The translations under genes and the position numbers were made by a program. Below are positions 48,072-56,178 of a stretch of 64,000 bases of DNA, piece by piece (positions within the stretch are counted from its first letter, which is position 1; each line of letters starts with the position of its first letter). A model generated the notes under the pieces. It was not told where the DNA came from. It was given only the letters and a program-made list of their open reading frames with translations, and ran no database searches. This DNA comes from Rhizobium sp. PP-CC-3A-592. GTDB lineage: Bacteria; Pseudomonadota; Alphaproteobacteria; Rhizobiales; Rhizobiaceae. The stretch spans positions 322,519 through 386,518 of the forward strand of contig NZ_QJSR01000005.1 in NCBI RefSeq assembly GCF_003217095.1, given 5' to 3'.

Positions 48072-48142
48072 GCGAAGCGGCCGAAGTGCTGCTGGCCCGG
48101 GGTGCCTGCACCCCCACTCTTTGATCGGGGAGACGTTGCGCG

Positions 48143-50407
48143 ATGAGAGACCTGTCCGGTCCACGCGTTCTTCTCAAGCGGCTGCGCGAACTGATGGCGG
48201 AGCCGCTGGAGCCGCAGGAGCGGCTTGACCGGATCGTGCGCCAGATCGCGCAGAACATGGTCGCAGAAGTCTGCTCGGTCTATGTGCTGCGCTCCGACGG
48301 CGTGCTCGAACTCTACGCCACCGAAGGCCTGAACAAGGACGCCGTGCATCTGGCCCAGTTGCAGATGGGGCAGGGTCTCGTCGGCACGATCGCCGCCAGC
48401 GCGCGTCCGCTCAATCTCTCCGACGCCCAGTCGCATCCCGCCTTTACCTACCTGCCGGAAACGGGCGAGGAGGTCTATCACTCCTTCCTCGGCGTGCCGA
48501 TCCTGCGCACCGGGCGGTCGCTCGGCGTTCTCGTCGTGCAGAACAAGGCAAGCCGCACCTATCGCGACGACGAGGTGGAAGCGCTCGAGACCACCGCCAT
48601 GGTGCTGGCCGAAATGGTCGCGACCGGCGAACTCAAGAAGATCACGCGGCCCGGTCTCGAACTCGACCTGTCGCGTCCGGTGACCATCGAGGGCTCCGGT
48701 TTCAACGAGGGCGTCGGCCTCGGCTATGTCGTGCTCCACGAACCGCGCATCGTCGTCACCAATCTGCTGAACGACGATACCGACAAGGAGCTTTCGCGGC
48801 TCGGCGAAAGCCTGGGCTCGCTGCGCATCTCCATCGACGACATGCTGTCGCGGCGCGACGTGTCCATGGAGGGCGAGCACCGCGCGGTGCTCGAGGCCTA
48901 CCGGATGTTTGCGCATGACCGTGGTTGGGTGCGCAAGCTGGAGGAAGCCATTCGCAACGGTCTGACGGCGGAAGCGGCGGTCGAGCGTGTGCAGAGCGAG
49001 ACCAAGGCGCGGATGATGCGCCTGACGGACCCGTATCTGCGCGAGCGCATGCACGATTTCGACGATCTGGCGAACCGGCTGCTGCGGCAGTTGACGGGCT
49101 ATGGTGCGCGGGTCTCGGACAAGGATTTCCCGGTCGATGCCGTGGTCGTTGCGCGGGCGATGGGCGCGGCCGAACTGCTCGATTATCCGCGCGAGAATAT
49201 TCGCGGGCTGGTGCTGGAAGACGGCGCGGTGACGAGCCACGTCGTCATCGTCGCGCGTGCCATGGGCATTCCGGTCGTCGGCCAGGCAGCGGGTGCCGTG
49301 GCGCTGGCCGAAAACGGCGATGCAATGATCATCGACGGCGACGATGCCAAGGTGCATCTGCGGCCGATGGCCGACCTGCAGCGGGCCTATGAAGAGAAGG
49401 TGCGTCTGCGCGCGCGGCGGCAGGAGCAGTTCCGCGCGCTTCGCGGCGTCGAGCCGATCACCAGGGATGGCAGCCGCATCAAGTTGCAGATGAATGCCGG
49501 CCTGATGGTGGATCTGCCGCAGCTGGACGAATCGGGTGCCGAGGGCATCGGCCTGTTCCGCACCGAGCTGCAGTTCATGATCGCTTCGACCATGCCGCGC
49601 ATGGAGGAGCAGGAGGCCTTCTACCGCAATGTCCTGAAGCAGGCGGCCGGCAAGCCGGTGACCTTCCGCACGCTCGATATCGGCGGCGACAAAGTGGTGC
49701 CCTATTTCCGGGCGGCCGAAGAGGAAAACCCGGCGCTTGGCTGGCGGGCAATCCGTCTGTCGCTCGACCGGCCGGGCCTCTTGCGCACGCAATTGCGCGC
49801 CATGCTGCGGGCGTCTGCCGGCCAGGAACTGCGCATCATGCTGCCGATGGTGACGGAGGTTTTCGAGCTGAAGGCGGTGCGCGAGCTGTTGCAGAAGGAA
49901 ATCCAGCGCCAGTCGAAGGTCGGCGAGCAATTGCCGCGCAAGCTGCAGTTCGGCGCGATGCTGGAAGTTCCAGCGCTTCTCTATCAGCTGGACGAGCTGA
50001 TGAGCGAGGTCGATTTCGTCTCGGTCGGCTCCAACGACCTGTTCCAGTTCACCATGGCGGTGGATCGGGGCAATTCGCGCGTGTCGGACCGCTTCGATGT
50101 GCTGAGCCGGCCGTTCCTGCGGATGCTGCGCGACATCGTGCGCGCCGGCGAGCGCAACACCACGTCCGTCACGCTCTGCGGCGAAATGGCGTCGAAACCG
50201 CTCTCGGCTTTAGCGCTGCTTGCCATCGGCTTCCGTTCGCTGTCGATGTCGCCGACAGCCGTCGGGCCGGTCAAGGCGATGCTGCTGGCGACGGATCTGG
50301 CGCGGCTTTCACCGGAGCTGAACGCGCTGCTGGACGATACGAAGGGAACGCGCACGCCGCGGGAACTGTTGAAGGCGTTTGCGGCGGAGAATGAGATTCC
50401 GTTGTAG
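48143..50407 (+). CDS. ptsP: Phosphoenolpyruvate-protein phosphotransferase PtsP (EI-Ntr)
   Basis: A 754-residue protein: an N-terminal GAF domain (about 20-165), the swivelling phospho-His domain with His366 in GAVTSHVVIVARAMG, and the PEP-utilising TIM barrel (LRTQLRAMLRAS, RIMLPMV, SVGSNDLFQFTMAVDRGN, TLCGEMAS). The GAF domain identifies it as enzyme I of the nitrogen PTS, which feeds NPr and EIIA-Ntr to regulate metabolism and K+ transport. The lysC-ptsP order is widespread in Rhizobiales. It is followed by a strong terminator. Confidence 0.95.
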   Translation: MRDLSGPRVLLKRLRELMAEPLEPQERLDRIVRQIAQNMVAEVCSVYVLRSDGVLELYATEGLNKDAVHLAQLQMGQGLVGTIAASARPLNLSDAQSHPAFTYLPETGEEVYHSFLGVPILRTGRSLGVLVVQNKASRTYRDDEVEALETTAMVLAEMVATGELKKITRPGLELDLSRPVTIEGSGFNEGVGLGYVVLHEPRIVVTNLLNDDTDKELSRLGESLGSLRISIDDMLSRRDVSMEGEHRAVLEAYRMFAHDRGWVRKLEEAIRNGLTAEAAVERVQSETKARMMRLTDPYLRERMHDFDDLANRLLRQLTGYGARVSDKDFPVDAVVVARAMGAAELLDYPRENIRGLVLEDGAVTSHVVIVARAMGIPVVGQAAGAVALAENGDAMIIDGDDAKVHLRPMADLQRAYEEKVRLRARRQEQFRALRGVEPITRDGSRIKLQMNAGLMVDLPQLDESGAEGIGLFRTELQFMIASTMPRMEEQEAFYRNVLKQAAGKPVTFRTLDIGGDKVVPYFRAAEEENPALGWRAIRLSLDRPGLLRTQLRAMLRASAGQELRIMLPMVTEVFELKAVRELLQKEIQRQSKVGEQLPRKLQFGAMLEVPALLYQLDELMSEVDFVSVGSNDLFQFTMAVDRGNSRVSDRFDVLSRPFLRMLRDIVRAGERNTTSVTLCGEMASKPLSALALLAIGFRSLSMSPTAVGPVKAMLLATDLARLSPELNALLDDTKGTRTPRELLKAFAAENEIPL

Positions 50408-50431
50408 GGCTGGGGCTTTGGGGTTGGAGAG

Positions 50432-50470
50432 AAGACCCTCTCTGCCCGGCCGGGCAGAGAGGGTCTTTTT
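50432..50470 (+). terminator. Strong terminator after ptsP
   Basis: A perfect palindrome with 18-bp arms (50432-50449 and 50450-50467) and no unpaired loop in the DNA palindrome, followed by a run of five T and CC. It closes the lysC-ptsP unit, 24 bases beyond the stop, and separates it from prfA. Confidence 0.9.
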
Positions 50471-50517
50471 CCTTCCTGACATTCGATCATTCGCCGCGCA
50501 GCGGCCTGGAGTAAGCA

Positions 50518-51600
50518 TTGGCCACATTACCTGTCGAGAAAATGCGGGAGCTGGAGCGGCGGTTCGGGGAAATCGAGGCGCGGATGTCGGCGGGGCCGGC
50601 GGCCGATGTCTATGTGAAGCTCGCATCGGAATATTCCGAGCTGCAGCCGGTCGTCGCCAAGATCCGCGAGTACGAGAAGGCCGGCGCGGAGCTTGCCGAT
50701 ATCGAGGCACTGCTGTCCGACAAGGCGACCGATCGCGAGATGCGCGCCCTTGCCGAGATGGAGAAGCCGGAGATTGAGGAACGGCTGGAAACGCTCGGAA
50801 GCGAGATGCAGATCCTGCTGCTGCCGAAGGATGCCGCCGACGAGAAGAGCGCCATCCTCGAAATCCGTGCAGGAACTGGCGGTTCGGAAGCCGCGCTTTT
50901 TGCCGGCGATCTCTTCCGCATGTATGAGCGCTATGCCGCCGACAAGGGCTGGAAGGTCGAGGTGCTCAGCGCCAGCGACGGCGATGCCGGCGGGTTCAAG
51001 GAAATCATCGCGACGGTGACCGGGCGCGGCGTTTTCTCCAAGCTGAAGTTCGAATCGGGCGTTCATCGCGTCCAGCGCGTGCCGGATACGGAAACGCAGG
51101 GGCGCATCCACACCTCCGCCGCCACCGTCGCCGTGCTGCCGGAGGCCGAGGATATCGACATCGAGATCCGCGCTGAGGACATCCGGATCGACACGATGCG
51201 CTCGTCCGGTGCGGGGGGGCAGCACGTCAACACCACGGACAGCGCGGTGCGCATCACGCATATGCCGTCCGGCATCGTGGTCACGAGTTCGGAAAAGTCG
51301 CAGCACCAGAACAAAGCGAAAGCCATGCAGGTTCTGCGCTCGCGCCTTTACGACATGGAGCGGCAGAAGGCCGACAGCGAGCGATCGGCCTCGCGCAAGA
51401 GCCAGGTCGGTTCCGGCGACCGGTCCGAGCGCATCCGCACCTATAATTTCCCGCAAGGGCGGGTGACCGATCACCGCATCAACCTGACGCTCTACAAGAT
51501 CGACCGGATGATGATGGGCGAGATCGACGAGGTGGTGGATGCGCTGCTGGCCGACTATCAGGCCGACCAGCTCGCCCGTCTCGGCGAACAGCAGGGCTGA
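50518..51600 (+). CDS. prfA: Peptide chain release factor 1
   Basis: A 360-residue class I release factor. It has the catalytic GGQ (233-235, in [12 protein letters not shown]) and the RF1-type anticodon-mimic region ([14 protein letters not shown]). It recognises UAA/UAG and releases the peptide. The start is TTG at 50518 with GGAG six bases upstream; the frame has no better ATG. The next gene, prmC, modifies the Gln of GGQ and starts two bases after the stop. Confidence 0.96.
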   Translation: MATLPVEKMRELERRFGEIEARMSAGPAADVYVKLASEYSELQPVVAKIREYEKAGAELADIEALLSDKATDREMRALAEMEKPEIEERLETLGSEMQILLLPKDAADEKSAILEIRAGTGGSEAALFAGDLFRMYERYAADKGWKVEVLSASDGDAGGFKEIIATVTGRGVFSKLKFESGVHRVQRVPDTETQGRIHTSAATVAVLPEAEDIDIEIRAEDIRIDTMRSSGAGGQHVNTTDSAVRITHMPSGIVVTSSEKSQHQNKAKAMQVLRSRLYDMERQKADSERSASRKSQVGSGDRSERIRTYNFPQGRVTDHRINLTLYKIDRMMMGEIDEVVDALLADYQADQLARLGEQQG

Positions 51601-51602
51601 CG

Positions 51603-52502
51603 GTGAGCGACACGATCGACAGCCTGCTCGCCGACGTGCGCGCGGCGCTCCGGCAGGCCGATTTCGATGATCCGGCGCAGGAAGCGCGTATTCTCGTCGG
51701 CGGTCTGCTCGGCCTGACGCCGACAGGGCTGATGAGCCGGGGCGGGGACATCGTGGCGGCGGACAAGGCGGCCTTGATCCGGGGCGGGATCGCGCGGCGG
51801 CTGGCCCGCGAGCCGCTGCACCGCATTCTCGGCGCGCGGGATTTCTATGGGCTGACCTTGTCGCTCTCGCCGGAAACGCTAGAGCCGCGGCCGGACACGG
51901 AAACGCTTGTCGAGGCCATGCTGCCCCACGTGCGGGCGACGGTCGCGCGGGTCGGGCAGTGTCGAATCCTCGACCTCGGCACGGGCACGGGGGCGATCTG
52001 CCTGGCGCTTTTGAGCGAGGTTGCCGAGGCCACAGGCGTCGGCGTCGACCTTTCCGAGGATGCCCTTGCGACGGCCGCCGCCAATGCGCAGGCTCATGGT
52101 CTGTCCGATCGTTTCCGGACCATGCGGAGCGACTGGTTCGGGACGATCGAGGGGCGTTATCATCTCATCGTCTCGAACCCGCCTTACATCCGCTCGGATA
52201 TCATCGACAGGCTGGACCCCGAGGTCCGGCTTTTCGATCCCATGCTCGCGCTCGATGGCGGGACGGACGGGCTGGATGCTTACCGTATGATCGCCGCGCA
52301 CGCGGCCGCCTTCCTCGAAGATGAGGGCATGGTCGGGCTGGAAATCGGCTTCGACCAGAAGGACAGCGTGACGCAGATCTTTGACGCCGAAGGTTTCGAG
52401 AGAACGGCTTTCCTGCGCGATCTCGGTGGAAACGACCGGGTGCTTGTCTTTCGCCGTGCCGATGCTGCTAAGCCATACGCTGTGGGCCTTCCAGCCTGTT
52501 GA
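51603..52502 (+). CDS. prmC: Release factor glutamine N5-methyltransferase
   Basis: A 299-residue SAM methyltransferase with motif I LDLGTGTG (123-130) and the glutamine-binding NPPY (192-195). The N-terminal helical domain (residues 1-95) ends in FYGLTLSLSPETLEPRPDTE, typical of PrmC. It methylates the GGQ glutamine of PrfA and PrfB. The GTG at 51603 follows prfA immediately, so the two are cotranscribed and coupled. The C-terminus extends slightly beyond most homologues (KPYAVGLPAC). Confidence 0.94.
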   Translation: MSDTIDSLLADVRAALRQADFDDPAQEARILVGGLLGLTPTGLMSRGGDIVAADKAALIRGGIARRLAREPLHRILGARDFYGLTLSLSPETLEPRPDTETLVEAMLPHVRATVARVGQCRILDLGTGTGAICLALLSEVAEATGVGVDLSEDALATAAANAQAHGLSDRFRTMRSDWFGTIEGRYHLIVSNPPYIRSDIIDRLDPEVRLFDPMLALDGGTDGLDAYRMIAAHAAAFLEDEGMVGLEIGFDQKDSVTQIFDAEGFERTAFLRDLGGNDRVLVFRRADAAKPYAVGLPAC

Positions 52503-52886
52503 AAACAGGCCGTTTACTGCCTTGGCAATGCGATGTTCTTTTCGCAGACGCAAAGAAAAGGCTTGGAATTGGCGGGGAAGCCGGATAGGTTGCCGCCACG
52601 CACTGAGCAGACGGTCAAAGATGTCAGGATTCGTTCCGGTCAGACCTCTCCGCAGGGAATGCTCTTCTGACACAAGAGCTTGGGTCGACAGTGCCTGGTG
52701 CGGGTACCTGTTAATTTGACGCCAACCAGCGAGATGCCTTTTCAGGCTGCTGGGTCGCGGCGTGCCTTCTCGTTCCGACTCCCCTAATGTCGGGAGCTGC
52801 GAGGAGGTGTTTACCACGATGGCCGGAGCCATGAGGCCGGACGCCATATGAACCATCATGATCAAGAGATTTCGGGTGACGATAGG
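52503..52886 (+). promoter_or_regulatory. Long leader upstream of the DUF4167 gene
   Basis: About 380 bases between prmC and the DUF4167 coding start. No good gene is present; an in-frame extension (52381-52719) is a shadow of prmC. The stretch is less GC-rich than its surroundings and contains short hairpins, such as CCGACtccccTAATGTCGG near 52778 and an internal ATG at 52848. It could be a 5' untranslated region with a promoter and regulatory structure, but no known riboswitch pattern is recognised. Confidence 0.4.
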
Positions 52887-53870
52887 ATGAGGCCAGGACA
52901 GCAGAACAAGCGCGGCCGTGGGCGTAACAACAATAATAATAACAACAATAACAATGGCGGCGGCGGCGGCGGTAACAACAATCATAACCGGAAGGGGCAG
53001 AACCCGCTCACCCGGACCTATGACAGTTCCGGCCCCGACGTGAAGATCCGCGGCACCGCGCAGCATATCGCCGAGAAGTACACGACGCTCGCGCGGGATG
53101 CGCAGAGCTCCGGCGACCGGGTCATCGCCGAAAACTATCTTCAGCATGCCGAGCACTACAACCGCATCATCGCAGCCGCACAGGCGCAGATGCAGGAACG
53201 TTTCCAGCGTGACGATCGCCCCTCTTATGAGGGCAGCGACATGGACGGTAACGACCGTGACGGCATGATGGACGACGATCAGGACCAGGGCTACGACGAC
53301 CAGCCCGCCATGATGCAGCAGCCGACACCCCGCCGCGAACAGCCCCGCCAGCAGCAGCCACAGCCGCAGCAGCGGGTGGAACGCAACGAACGGCCGGACC
53401 GTCAGGAACGCGCCGAGCGCAACGAGCGTCCGGTTCAGGCGGATCGCCCCGAGCGGACGGAACGTGCGGACCGCAGCGAGCAGGCGGAACGGCCCGAGCG
53501 GACGGAGCAGCGCCCCGAGCGTACTGAACGGCCAGAGCGTACTGAACGGCCAGAGCGTGCTGAACGGAGCGAACGTCCGGAGCGTGCCGAACGTGCACCC
53601 CGGGCCGAGCGTCAGCCCCGGGCCGAGCGTCCTGTCGCTGTCGAGCACCCCGTTGCCGCAACGCCGGAAACCGTCATCGACGGCACCGGTCCGCAGCCGG
53701 ACATCGAAGGCACGCCCGCCGAAGTCGCCATCGAAGAGGAGGCCGCCGGCCGCGCGCCGCGCCGTCGGGCCGCCCCGCGCCCCCGTCGCCCGCGCCGCAC
53801 CGAAGGTGCCGCGGAAGAGGGTGCCGCCGGCGAACAGCCGGAAGCGCCGGCTTTGGCCGACTCGGAATAA
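52887..53870 (+). CDS. DUF4167 domain-containing, low-complexity protein
   Basis: A 327-residue protein. The N-terminus MRPGQQNKRGRGR is followed by an Asn run and a Gly run, then the DUF4167 core (about 45-130: NPLTRTYDSSGPDVKIRGTAQHIAEKYTTLARDAQSSGD, ending in a helix with NRIIAAAQAQMQERF). A long disordered tail follows, with RPERTER-type repeats and an Arg/Pro-rich and acidic end. The core is conserved in Rhizobiales and of unknown function; the RGRGR/Asn segment looks RNA-binding. The start may be ATG 52848 (13 residues longer); neither has a strong Shine-Dalgarno. The Asn codons AAC/AAT form a local low-GC tract. Confidence 0.85.
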   Translation: MRPGQQNKRGRGRNNNNNNNNNNGGGGGGNNNHNRKGQNPLTRTYDSSGPDVKIRGTAQHIAEKYTTLARDAQSSGDRVIAENYLQHAEHYNRIIAAAQAQMQERFQRDDRPSYEGSDMDGNDRDGMMDDDQDQGYDDQPAMMQQPTPRREQPRQQQPQPQQRVERNERPDRQERAERNERPVQADRPERTERADRSEQAERPERTEQRPERTERPERTERPERAERSERPERAERAPRAERQPRAERPVAVEHPVAATPETVIDGTGPQPDIEGTPAEVAIEEEAAGRAPRRRAAPRPRRPRRTEGAAEEGAAGEQPEAPALADSE

Positions 53871-53896
53871 TCGGTCGCAAGACCAACATGATTGGA

Positions 53897-53927
53897 AAGG
53901 GCGGCGGCAACGTCGCCCTTTTTCGTG
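53897..53927. terminator. Terminator between DUF4167 and the Cys-rich protein gene
   Basis: An 8-bp stem AAAGGGCG/CGCCCTTT with a 10-nt loop, followed by TTTTCG on the + strand. It ends the DUF4167 transcript and lies just beyond the stop of the convergent gene, so it may serve both. Confidence 0.7.
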
Positions 53928-53934
53928 GGCGGTT

Positions 53935-54303
53935 CTACTTCCGCAAATAGCTCTTTTCGCCGCTGTCGGACAGGCAGAACCGGCCGCCGCGGGGGCCGGT
54001 GCAGAACGTGCCGCTGCGGCAGTCGCAGGTCGTCGTGCGTGTTGCCGGTGCTGATTGGGGTGATGTCCCGAGCACCCCGAGCGGTCGATGCATTGCCGAG
54101 CAAGATTTTTTGCTGGTGCTGATCGAGCCGTCGCGGCAGATGAAGCGCTCTCCCTGACAGTGATCGATACCGCCTTTCTTGCCGCTGCACGGCGTGTTTC
54201 CGGCCGCGAATGCTTGGCCCGCGACGAGGCTGAAAAGCACGAGGGCCGAGGCAATGGCCGAGATCATGGTCCGAGACGAGGCTGGCAGGTGAGCGGGTGG
54301 CAT
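53935..54303 (-). CDS. Secreted Cys-rich hypothetical protein
   Basis: A 122-residue protein with a signal peptide (MISAIASALVLFSLVAGQAFA, cleavage near AFA-AG). The mature part has eight Cys residues in two blocks: CSGKKGGIDHCQGERFICRD and a C-terminal CDCRSGTFC..RFC. The even count suggests disulfides in the periplasm, where the neighbouring DsbB/TlpA-type systems act. I recognise the first block in other rhizobial hypothetical proteins, without known function. Starts at 54303 or 54267 are both possible; the frame upstream to 55101 is antisense and not coding. Confidence 0.68.
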   Translation of the reverse strand: MPPAHLPASSRTMISAIASALVLFSLVAGQAFAAGNTPCSGKKGGIDHCQGERFICRDGSISTSKKSCSAMHRPLGVLGTSPQSAPATRTTTCDCRSGTFCTGPRGGRFCLSDSGEKSYLRK

Positions 54304-54477
54304 GGATAGGGGGGTCCGGGATCGTCGGGTTGCCTTTGGGTCAAGGCTCTCTTCGACGTTGGGTCTTCCGAAACGTTTGTCAATTCTTACAAATAGGATG
54401 CAAGCTGTGGGAAACGTCGTCACAGCGACGCGAATGGGGATATGGTCGCGCTTCATCGTGAGGGGAGGGGACCGGCC

Positions 54478-56010
54478 ATGGCTGGGAATGACGAGACCTG
54501 GAAGATCCTGCATTCGCGGTCTCTGATCCGCGATCGGCATATCGATGTCCGTTCGGATGCCTGCGAGACCCCGTCCGGGCTCCGCGTCGATCCTTATTAT
54601 GTGCTGACCTATCCCGACTGGGTGGCTGTCGTCGCGATCACACCGGACAGGCAGATGGTGCTGGTCCGCCAGTATCGGCATGCTGCGGGAAAGGTTTTGC
54701 TGGAAGCGCCGGCCGGCAGCATGGAACCGAGCGATGTCGATCCGGAGGCGGCGGCGCGGCGGGAGCTTCTGGAGGAAACCGGCTATCGCTGCGAGCGGAT
54801 GGAGTGGCTGAGTTCGCTCTATCCCAATCCCTCGATGCAGACGAACCGCGTGCATGCGTTTCTCGCTCGCGACGTCGTCCGCGTGGGCGAGCAACAGCTC
54901 GATCCGGAAGAAGATGGGCTGACGGTCGAGCTTCTGCCGATCGAAACGGTGCTCGCTGGTTTGCGCACCGGACTGATTGGTCAGTCGATGCATGTTGCCG
55001 CGATCCTTCAGGCGATGACCGTGCTGCCTGTGTTGAAGCCGGTGGCGGAACGTGATGCGGCTTCTCGCTCCGGCGGATCGCCTATGCCGCTGCTTTCCCA
55101 ACCTGCAAGGCTTGGAGACCGGGAGACCCAGAGGGGCGGTGACGGGATGAGGGTTTTTGGTGTGGATTTCACCTCCGCGCCCTCAAGGCAGAAGCCGATT
55201 ACCTGCGTCGAATGCCGGCTGGATGGCGGGATATTGCGGTTCGCAGAGATGCATCGCTGGACGACTTTCGACGGCTTCACCCGCTTTCTCGCCTCGTCGG
55301 GCCCGTGGATTGCCGGGCTCGACTTTCCCTTCGGGCAGTCGCGCACATTCATCGAGACGATCGGCTGGCCGCAGTCGTGGGAAGGTTATGTCGGCCACGT
55401 CGCCGGACTGACGCGTGCGCAGTTCTACGAGGCGTTGACACAGTACCGGTTGCCGCGCGCGTCGGGCGACAAGGAGCACCAGCGGTTCATCGATAAAAGC
55501 ACAGGCGGGATCAGCCCGCAGAAGCTGCATGGGGTGCCGGTCGGTCTGATGTTTTACGAGGGTGCGCGCCGGCTGCTCGAATCCGATGTGCATCTGCCGC
55601 TTCTTCGGGCGGGCGATCCGAGCCGTGTCGTGGTGGAGGCCTATCCCGGCGTGATGGCGCGGCGGCTGATCGGGCGGCGATCCTACAAGAACGATACGCG
55701 CAGTCTGCAGACGGCGGAGCATCTGTCGGCCCGCCTCGATCTGTTCCACCGCCTCTGCGATCCCGCGTCTGATCATTCCCTGTCCGGCCTGCGGATCGAG
55801 GCACCGCGATCGCTGGCCGAAGATCCGAGCGGGGACGCGCTGGATGCGCTCCTGTGTGCGGTTCAGGCGGGCTGGGCTTATGGGCAGAGAGAGGCCGGTT
55901 TCGGCATTCCGCCGCATGCAGATCCGCTGGAAGGCTGGATCGTCGATCCAGTCCTTTTGCACGTGTCCGATCGGGACGGAACAATCTCGCCGCAAAGCGA
56001 AATGACGTGA
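54478..56010 (+). CDS. NUDIX hydrolase fused in frame to a DUF429 domain
   Basis: One uninterrupted frame of 510 residues. Residues 1-190 are an ADP-ribose-pyrophosphatase-like NUDIX domain (APAGSMEPSDVDPEAAARRELLEETGY box). A linker of about 30 residues precedes a DUF429 domain from about residue 224 (MRVFGVDFTSAP, AGLDFPFG, DALDALLCAVQAGWA), which has the look of an RNase H-like fold with conserved Asp residues. No stop occurs between them; an ATG at 55147 marks where DUF429 would start as a separate gene. It may be a true fusion or two genes joined by loss of a stop. The ATG at 54478 begins MAGNDETWKIL. Confidence 0.78.
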   Translation: MAGNDETWKILHSRSLIRDRHIDVRSDACETPSGLRVDPYYVLTYPDWVAVVAITPDRQMVLVRQYRHAAGKVLLEAPAGSMEPSDVDPEAAARRELLEETGYRCERMEWLSSLYPNPSMQTNRVHAFLARDVVRVGEQQLDPEEDGLTVELLPIETVLAGLRTGLIGQSMHVAAILQAMTVLPVLKPVAERDAASRSGGSPMPLLSQPARLGDRETQRGGDGMRVFGVDFTSAPSRQKPITCVECRLDGGILRFAEMHRWTTFDGFTRFLASSGPWIAGLDFPFGQSRTFIETIGWPQSWEGYVGHVAGLTRAQFYEALTQYRLPRASGDKEHQRFIDKSTGGISPQKLHGVPVGLMFYEGARRLLESDVHLPLLRAGDPSRVVVEAYPGVMARRLIGRRSYKNDTRSLQTAEHLSARLDLFHRLCDPASDHSLSGLRIEAPRSLAEDPSGDALDALLCAVQAGWAYGQREAGFGIPPHADPLEGWIVDPVLLHVSDRDGTISPQSEMT

Positions 56011-56018
56011 TTTCTGCT

Positions 56019-56047
56019 CTTTAATTCGGCAAAAACGCCTCCCATAT
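56019..56047 (+). promoter_or_regulatory. RpoH-type promoter upstream of clpB
   Basis: CTTTAA (56019-56024), resembling the -35 CTTGAA of alphaproteobacterial RpoH promoters, is separated by 17 nt from CCATAT (56042-56047), a perfect RpoH -10. It lies 132 bases before the clpB ATG. ClpB is a classical heat-shock gene, so RpoH control is expected; this is a sequence match only. Confidence 0.5.
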
Positions 56048-56178
56048 CTCATGTCGAAGCGGGAAGACGCTGCGATCCGCAGCATCCTCTCCGCGATGCC
56101 GGGCTTGCCGATTTCGGGAGCCTGATCCCAACCGCTGGAGCGTGCCGCATGGGCGTTCCGGTTCCAAGGAGGTAGACG

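Noticed and set aside
51879..54254. A 791-codon minus-strand frame opposite prmC, the leader and DUF4167
   Set aside because: Shadow frame with low-complexity Thr/Leu/Phe repeats caused by the reverse of the DUF4167 repeats.
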